From Benincasa hispida (lineage: Eukaryota; Streptophyta; Magnoliopsida; Cucurbitales; Cucurbitaceae): a stretch of DNA of 64,000 bases. The stretch covers positions 62,001 through 126,000 of the forward strand of contig NW_024064164.1 of NCBI RefSeq assembly GCF_009727055.1, given 5' to 3'. The position numbers and the translations under genes were made by a program. Positions 57,401-64,000 of the stretch are shown one piece after another (within the stretch, counting starts at the first letter, position 1; every line of letters begins with the position of its first letter). Below the pieces are notes generated by a model. The model was not told where the DNA came from and did not search any database. It saw only the letters and a list, made by a program, of their open reading frames with translations.

Positions 57401-60400
57401 AATCGCTTTTTTAAAAAAAAGCACCAACAAGTATATTCGCATAGTCATCACAAGAAATAAAATTTTCTACTTTGGCGCCATAAATACATTTATTATATGA
57501 AAAAAGAAATACCATTAAAAGTCCACTTTGGCGCCAATAAATACATTTATTATATGAAAAAAGAAATACCATTAAAAGTCCAGAATTGAACTTGTTGTTA
57601 ACATCAATACATGGAACAACAAATAATTTGAAAATTCATAATGCCTGAGGTATTTAATTTGTTTTATTTTTGTTTAGTCGAAAGGAGGAAAAAATGGTTT
57701 GTCGCGTTTAGAACATCCTACAAGGGAATATTGGGGCTTTAAGTAGAACTTGCTCGTTATCCGTCCACTGACGAGAGTAGGAGGTGACGTTGCTCTGTAA
57801 AGCCAGCCCTCACGCAGTTTCCTCGATATCTAAAGGTAATGCACTCTAGGCTTTCGTCAAGAATGCAATTCCAACTCCCGTCTTGAAATGGGCGAGCCAA
57901 GTAGAACTCTTCCTAGTCCCATCCAAGTGGAAGGATAAACCTCCAACCACCTTAAAGCCCCACATGGGTTACAAGCCTTTGCTACATGGCTCGGCGATGG
58001 TGTTCTTCAGACTTTCAATACATAAACAATTACGTAGTTTTGATAATTTTCCAATGTGGGAACAAAGTATGAACAATGGATGTTAAATGTTCTTCTCTCA
58101 AACCTGCAATCGCTTTTTTTAAAAAAAAACACCACAAGTATATCGCATAAGTCGTCACAAAGAATAAAATTTTCCTACTTTGGCGCCATAAATACATTTA
58201 TTAATATGAAAAAAAAATTACCATTAAAAGTCCAGAATTGAAACTAATTGTTAACATCAAATACATGGAACAACAAATAATTTTGAAAATTCATATGCCT
58301 GAGGTATTTATTTATTTTATTTGTTTTAGTCGAAAGAGGAAAAAAATGGTTGTCGCGTTTAGAACATCCTACAAGGGAATATTGGGCTTTAGTAGAAACT
58401 TGCTCGTTATCCGTACCACTGACGAGAGTAGGAGGGATGTTTGCTCTGTAAAGCCAGCCTCACGCAGTTTCCTCCGATCTAAAGGCAATGCACTCTAGCT
58501 TTCGTCAAGAATTCAATGTCCAACTCCCGTCTTGAAATGGGCGAGCAAGTAGAACTCTTCCTAGTCCCATCCAAAGTCGAAGGAACAAACCTCCAACCAC
58601 CTTAAAGCCCCGCACATGGGTTAACAAAGCCTTTGCTACATGGCTTGGCGATGGTGTTTCTTCAGACTTCAATACATAAACAATTACGTAGTTTGATAAT
58701 TTTCAAATGTGGAAAAGTATGACAATGGAAGTCAATGTTGTTCTCTCAAACTTGCAATCGCTTTTTTTTAAAAAAAAGCACCACAAGTATATCGCATAAG
58801 TCATCAACAAAATAAAATTTCTACTTTGGCGCCATAATAAATACCATTTATTATATGAAAAAAGAAATACCATTAAAAGTCCAGAATTGAAACTGTTGTT
58901 AACATCAATACATGGAACAACAAATAATTTGAAAAATTCATATGCCTGAGGTATTTATTTGTTTTTATTTGTTTAGTCGAAAGGAGGAAAAAATGGTTGT
59001 CCGTTTAGAACATCCTAACAAGGGAATATTGGGCTTTAGTAGAACTTGCTCGTTATCCGTCCATTGACGAGAGTAGAAGGTGACGTTGCTCTGTAAAGCC
59101 AGCCTCAACGCAGTTTCCTTCGATCTAGCAATGCACTCTCTAGGCTTTCGTCAAGAATGCAATGTCCAACTCCCGTCTTGAAATGGGCGAGCAAGTAGAA
59201 GCTCTTCCTAGTCCCATCCAAGTGGAAGGATAAACCTCCAACCACCTTAAAGCCCCACATGGGTTACAAGCCTTTGCTACATGGCTCGGCGATCGTGTTT
59301 CTTCAGACTTCAATACATAAACAATTACGTAGTTTGATAAATTTTCCAATGTGGAACAAGTAATGCAATGGAAGTCAATGTTCTTCTCCTCAAACTTGCA
59401 ATCGCTTGTTTTTTAAAAAAAAAGCACCAACAATATATCGCATAAGTCATCACAAGAATAAAATTTTCTACTTTGGCGCCATAAAATATTTATTATATGA
59501 AAAAAGAAATACCATTAAAAGTCCAGATTGAAACTGTTGTTAACATCAATACATGGAACAACAAATAATTTTGAAAATTCCATAGCCTGAGTATTATTTT
59601 TTTATTTTGTTTAGTCAGAAAGGAGGAAAAGGTGTCGTTTTAGAACATCCTACAAGGGAATATTGGGCTTTAGTAGAACTTGCTCGTTATCCGTCACTGA
59701 CGAGAGTAAGGAGGGACGTTTGCTCTGTAAAGCCAGCCTCACGCATTTTTCTCCGATCTAAAGGCATGGCACTCTAGCTTTCGTCAAGAATGCAATGTCC
59801 AACTCCCGTCTTGAAATGGGCGAGCAAGTAGAACTTTCCTGATCCATCCAGTGAGATAAACCTACCACCACCTTAAAGCCCCCACAATGGTTACAAGCCT
59901 TGCTACATGGCTCGCGATGGTGTTTCTTCAGACTCAATACATAAACAATTACGTAGTTTGATAAATTTTCCAATGTGGGACAGAATGACAATGGAAAGTT
60001 AATGTTCTTCTCTCAAACTTGCAATCGCTTTTTTTAAAAAAAACACCACAAGTATATTGCAAATAAGTCGTCACAAGATAAAATTTTCTACTTGGCGCCT
60101 AAAATACATTTATTATATGAAAAAAAAAAAATACCAATTAAAAAGTCCAGAATTGAAACTATTGTTAACATCAATCACATGGACACAACAAATAATTTGA
60201 AAATTTCAATGCCTGAGGTATATATTTATTTTTATTTGTTTAGTCGAAGGAGAAAAAAAATGGTTGTCGCGTTTAGAACATCCTACAAGGAGGGAATATT
60301 TGGGCTTTAGTAGAACTTGCTCGTTAATCCGTCACATGACGAGAGTAGGAGGTGACGTTGCCTCTGTAAAGCCAGCCTCACGCAAGTTTCCTCGATCTAA

Positions 60401-63400
60401 GGTAATGCACCTCTAGCCTTTCGTCAAAGAATGCAATGACCAACTCTCGGTCTTGAAATGGGCGAGCAAGTAGAACTCTTCGCTAGTCCCATCCAAGTGG
60501 AAGATAAACCTCCAACACCTTAAAAGCCCCCACATGGTTACAAGCCTTTGCTACATGGCTTCGCGATGGTGTTCTTCAGACTTCAATACATAAAACAATT
60601 ACGTAGTTTGATAATTTCCAATGTGGGAAAGTAATGACAATGGAAGTTAATGTTCTTCTCTCAAATTGCAATCGCTTTTTTAAAAAAAAACCAACCACAA
60701 GTATATCGCATAAGTCGTCACAAGAATAAAATTTTCTAACTTTGGCGCCAATAAATACATTTATTATAATGAAAAAAAGAAATACCATTTAAAAGTCCAG
60801 AATTGAAACTGTTGTTAACAATCAATACATGGAACAACAAATAATTTGAAAATTCATAATGCCTGAGGTATTTATTTGTTTTATTTGTTTTAGTTCGAAA
60901 GAGGAAAAAATGGTTGTCGCGTTTAGAACATCCTACAAGGGAATATTGGGCTTTTAGTAGAACTTGCTCGTTATCCGTCCACTGACGAAGAGTAGGAGTG
61001 ACGTTGCTCTGTAAAGCCAGCCTCACGCAGTTTCCTCCGATCTAAAGGCAAATGCACCTCTAGGCTTTCGTCAAGAATGCAATGTCCCAACTCCCGTCTT
61101 GAAATGGGCGAGCAAGTAGAACTCTTCCTAGTCCCTATCCAAGTGAAGGAAAAAACCTCCAAACCACCTTAAAGCCCCCACATGGGTTACAAGCCTTTGC
61201 TACAGGGCTCGGAGATGGTGTTTCTTCAGACTTCAAATACATAAACAAATTACGTAGTTTGATAATTTTCCAAATGTGGGATAAGTATGACAATGGAAGT
61301 AATGTTCTTCTCTCAAACTGCAATCGCTTTTTTAAAAAAAACACCACAAGTAATCGCATAAGTCGTCACAAGAATAAAATTTCTACTTTGGCGCCATAAA
61401 TACATTTATTATATGAAAAAAAAAATACCATTAAAAGTCCAGAATTGAAACTATTGTTAACATCAATACATGAACAAACAAATAATTTGAAAATATCATA
61501 TGCCTGAAGGTATTTTATTTATTTTATTTGTTTAGTCGAAAGGGGAAAAAAATGGTTGTCGCTTTAGAAACATCCTACAAAGGGAATATTGGCTTAGTAG
61601 AACTTGCTCGTTATCCGTCCACTGACGAGAGGTAAGGAGGGACGTTGCTCTGTAAAGCCAGCCTCACGCAGTTTTCCTCCGATCTAAAGGCAATGCACTC
61701 TAGGCTTTCGTCAAGATGCAATGTCCAACTCTCGTCTTGAAAATGGGCGAGCAAGTAGAACTCTTCCAAGTCCCATCCAAGGGAAGGAACAAACCTCCAA
61801 CCACCTTAAAGCCCACATGGGTTACAAGCCTTTGCTACATGGCTCGGCGATGGTGTTTTTCTTCAGACTTCAATACATAAACAATTACGTATTTGATATT
61901 TTCAAATGTGGGACAAGTATGACAATGAAGTCAATGTTCTTCTCTCAAACTTGCAATCGCTTTTTTTTAAAAAAAAAAGCAACCACAAGTATATCGCATA
62001 AGTCATCACAAGAATAAAATTTTTACTTGGCGCCATAAGAATAATTTATATATGAAAAAAATACCATTAAAAAGTCAGAATGAAAACTGTTGTTAACATC
62101 ATCAATACATGGAACAACAAATAATTTGAAAATTCATATTGCCTGAGGTATTTATTTGTTTTTATGTGTTTAGTCGAAAGGAGGAAAAAATGGTTGTGTC
62201 GCGTTTAGAACATCCTACAAGGGAATATTGCTTTAGTAGAAACTTGCTTCGTTATCCGTCCACTGACGAGAGTAGGAGGGACGTTGCTCTGTAAAGGCCA
62301 GCCTCACGCAGTTTCCTCCGATCTAAAGGCAATGCACTCTAGGCTTTCGTCAAGAATGCAATGCCCAACTCTCGTCTTGAAATGGGCGAGCAAGTAGAAC
62401 TCTTCCTAGTCCCATCCAAGTGGAAGAACAAACCTCCAACACCTTAAAGCCCCACATGGGTTACAAGCCTTTGCTAATGGCTCGGCGATGTGTTTCTTCA
62501 GACCTTATTCAATAATAAACAAATTACGGTAAGTTTTGAAATTTTCAAATGTGGGACAAGTATAGACAATGGAAGTCCATGTCTTTCATCTAAAACTTGC
62601 AATCGCTTTTTTTTATAAAAAGCACCACAGATAATTTCGCATAAGTCATCACAAGAATAAATTTTCTACTTTGGCGCCTAAATACATTTATTTATATGGA
62701 AAAAGAAATACCATTAAAAGTCCAGAATTGAAATTGTTGTTAACATCACAAATACAATGGAACAACAAATAATTGGACAACATTCCATATGCCTGAGTAT
62801 TTATTTGTTTTTGATTGTGTTTAGTCGAAAGGAGGAAAAAATGGTTTTCCGCGTTTAGAACATCCTACAAGGAATATTGGGCTTCTAGTAGACTTGGCCA
62901 GTTATCCGTCACTGACGAGAGTAGGAGGTGACGTTGCTCTGAAAGCAGCCTCAGCAAGTTTTCTCGATCCTAAAGGCAATAGCACTCTAGAGGTCTTTCG
63001 ATCAAGAATGCAATGCCCAACTCCGTCTTGAAATGGGCGAGCAGTAAGAACTCTCCTAGTCCATCCAAGTGGAAGGAATAAACCTCCACCACTTAAGCCC
63101 CCACAAATGGGTTACAAGCCTTTGCTACATGGCTCGGACGATGGTGTTTCTTCAGACTTCAATACATAACAATTACGTAGTTTGATAATTTTCCAATGTG
63201 GGACAAGTATGACATGGAAGTTAATGTTCTTCTCTCAAACTTGCAATCGCTTTTTTTTTAAAAAAAAACACCACAAGTATATTCGCTATAAGTCGTCAAC
63301 AAGAATAAAATTTTCTACTTTGGCGCCATAAATACATTTATTATATGAAAAAAAAAAATACCATTAAAAGTCCAGAATTGAAACTTTGTTAAACATCAAT

Positions 63401-64000
63401 ACATGGAACAACAAAATAATTTGAAAATTCATATGCCTGAGGTTTATTTTATTTTTATTTGTTTAGTCGAAAGGAGGAAAAAAATGGTTGTGCTTTAGAA
63501 CATCCTCAAGGGAATATTGGCTTTAGTAGAACTTGCTCGTTATCGTCCACTGGACGAGAGTAGGAGGTGACGTTGCTCTGTAAAGCCAGCCTCACGCAGT
63601 TTCCTCCGATCTAAAGGCAATGCACTCTAGGCTTTTCGTCAAGAATGCAAGTGCCCAACTCCCGTCTTGAAATGGCGAGCAAGTAGAACTCTTCCTAGTT
63701 CCATCCAAGTGGAAGGAAAAACCTCAAACCACCTTAAAGCCCCATCATGGGTTACAAGCCTTTGCTACATGGCTCGGCGATGGTGTTTCTTCAGACTTCA
63801 ATACATAAACAATTACGTAGTTTGAATAATTTTCAAATGTGGGACAAGTATGACAATGGAAAGTAATGTTTCTTCTCTCAAACTTGCAATCGCTTTTTTT
63901 AAAAAAAAACACCCACAGTATATCGCATAAGTCGTCCGAAATAAATCACAAAAATAATATTATAGAAAAAAAATACCATTAAAAGTCAGATTACCTTTGG
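51414..64000. repeat. Tandem satellite array, about 640-bp unit
   Basis: The CGAAAGGA-type landmark recurs at 51771, 52382, 53029, 53671, 54311, 54961, 55692, 56329, 56977, 57679, 58331, 58978, 59616, 60245, 60896, 61537, 62175, 62826 and 63468. Most steps are 629-652 bp, giving about 19.5 units. The array begins mid-unit and runs off the window. Units share blocks such as GGTTACAAGCCTTTGCTACA and CTTTGGCGCCATAAATACA. No frame stays open between copies, so I call no gene. The unit resembles no rRNA, tRNA or retrotransposon domain I know. Many single-base indels suggest low-accuracy consensus. Confidence 0.93.

Noticed and set aside
51414..64000. Satellite as 5S rDNA, rDNA spacer or a tandem gene family
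   Set aside because: No 5S, 18S or 25S sequence is visible and no reading frame is shared between units even allowing for indels.

Overview
This window looks like heterochromatin from a flowering plant, probably a eudicot. It contains no convincing host gene, tRNA, rRNA or CRISPR array. Nearly all recognisable coding sequence is decayed Ty3/gypsy LTR-retrotransposon protein (gag, aspartic protease, reverse transcriptase, RNase H, integrase). The leader primer sites, tRNA-Asp-like TGGCGCCGTTGCCGGGGAC, are typical of the plant Athila/Tat branch. I cannot name the species from this sequence.

The layout is a set of elements nested inside one another. I call them A to H. Element D (3494-6970, +, pol remnants) is cut on its left by an inverted LTR of family B (1590-3493). 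Element F (minus strand) is split into 6971-7638 and 47726 to about 51240 by element A (7639-47725, +). A is split in its protease by a composite C (11072-22498) and in its integrase by element G (25662-44442, minus). C itself contains a solo LTR, H (12259-14842). Four of these insertions keep 5-bp target-site duplications (ACTGT/ACTAT, TACAC, CTAGA, CACCT). In three of them the interrupted reading frame rejoins across the insertion, so the nesting order is well supported.

G lacks pol. It carries gag and a second ORF resembling the plant 'putative transposon protein' family. C is odd: both its edges are 5' LTRs with primer sites, facing each other, inside one target-site duplication.

Several parts look like assembly or library artefacts. 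Nextera/Tn5 mosaic-end adapters sit at 9651, 39376, 41640 and 41962, some beside duplicated or missing sequence. A single N at 24900 joins two overlapping versions of the integrase. A palindrome of about 8.7-kb arms (20290-29036 against 29181-37995) ends exactly at a 25-N gap. The right arm is rich in small indels, and removing it would bring together the two separated parts of G's second ORF.

The last 12.6 kb (51414-64000) is a satellite-like tandem array of about 640-bp units, roughly 19.5 copies, with two intermingled subtypes and many single-base indels. I do not recognise the unit.

Beyond the known proteins, the elements share conserved non-coding signals between integrase and the 3' LTR: spaced polypurine-like boxes, a GCTTGAGGACAAGC hairpin 20-22 nt before the LTR, and a pair of repeats about 137 bp apart. 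Three LTR families (A, B, C) and G also share a conserved module near the LTR 3' end.
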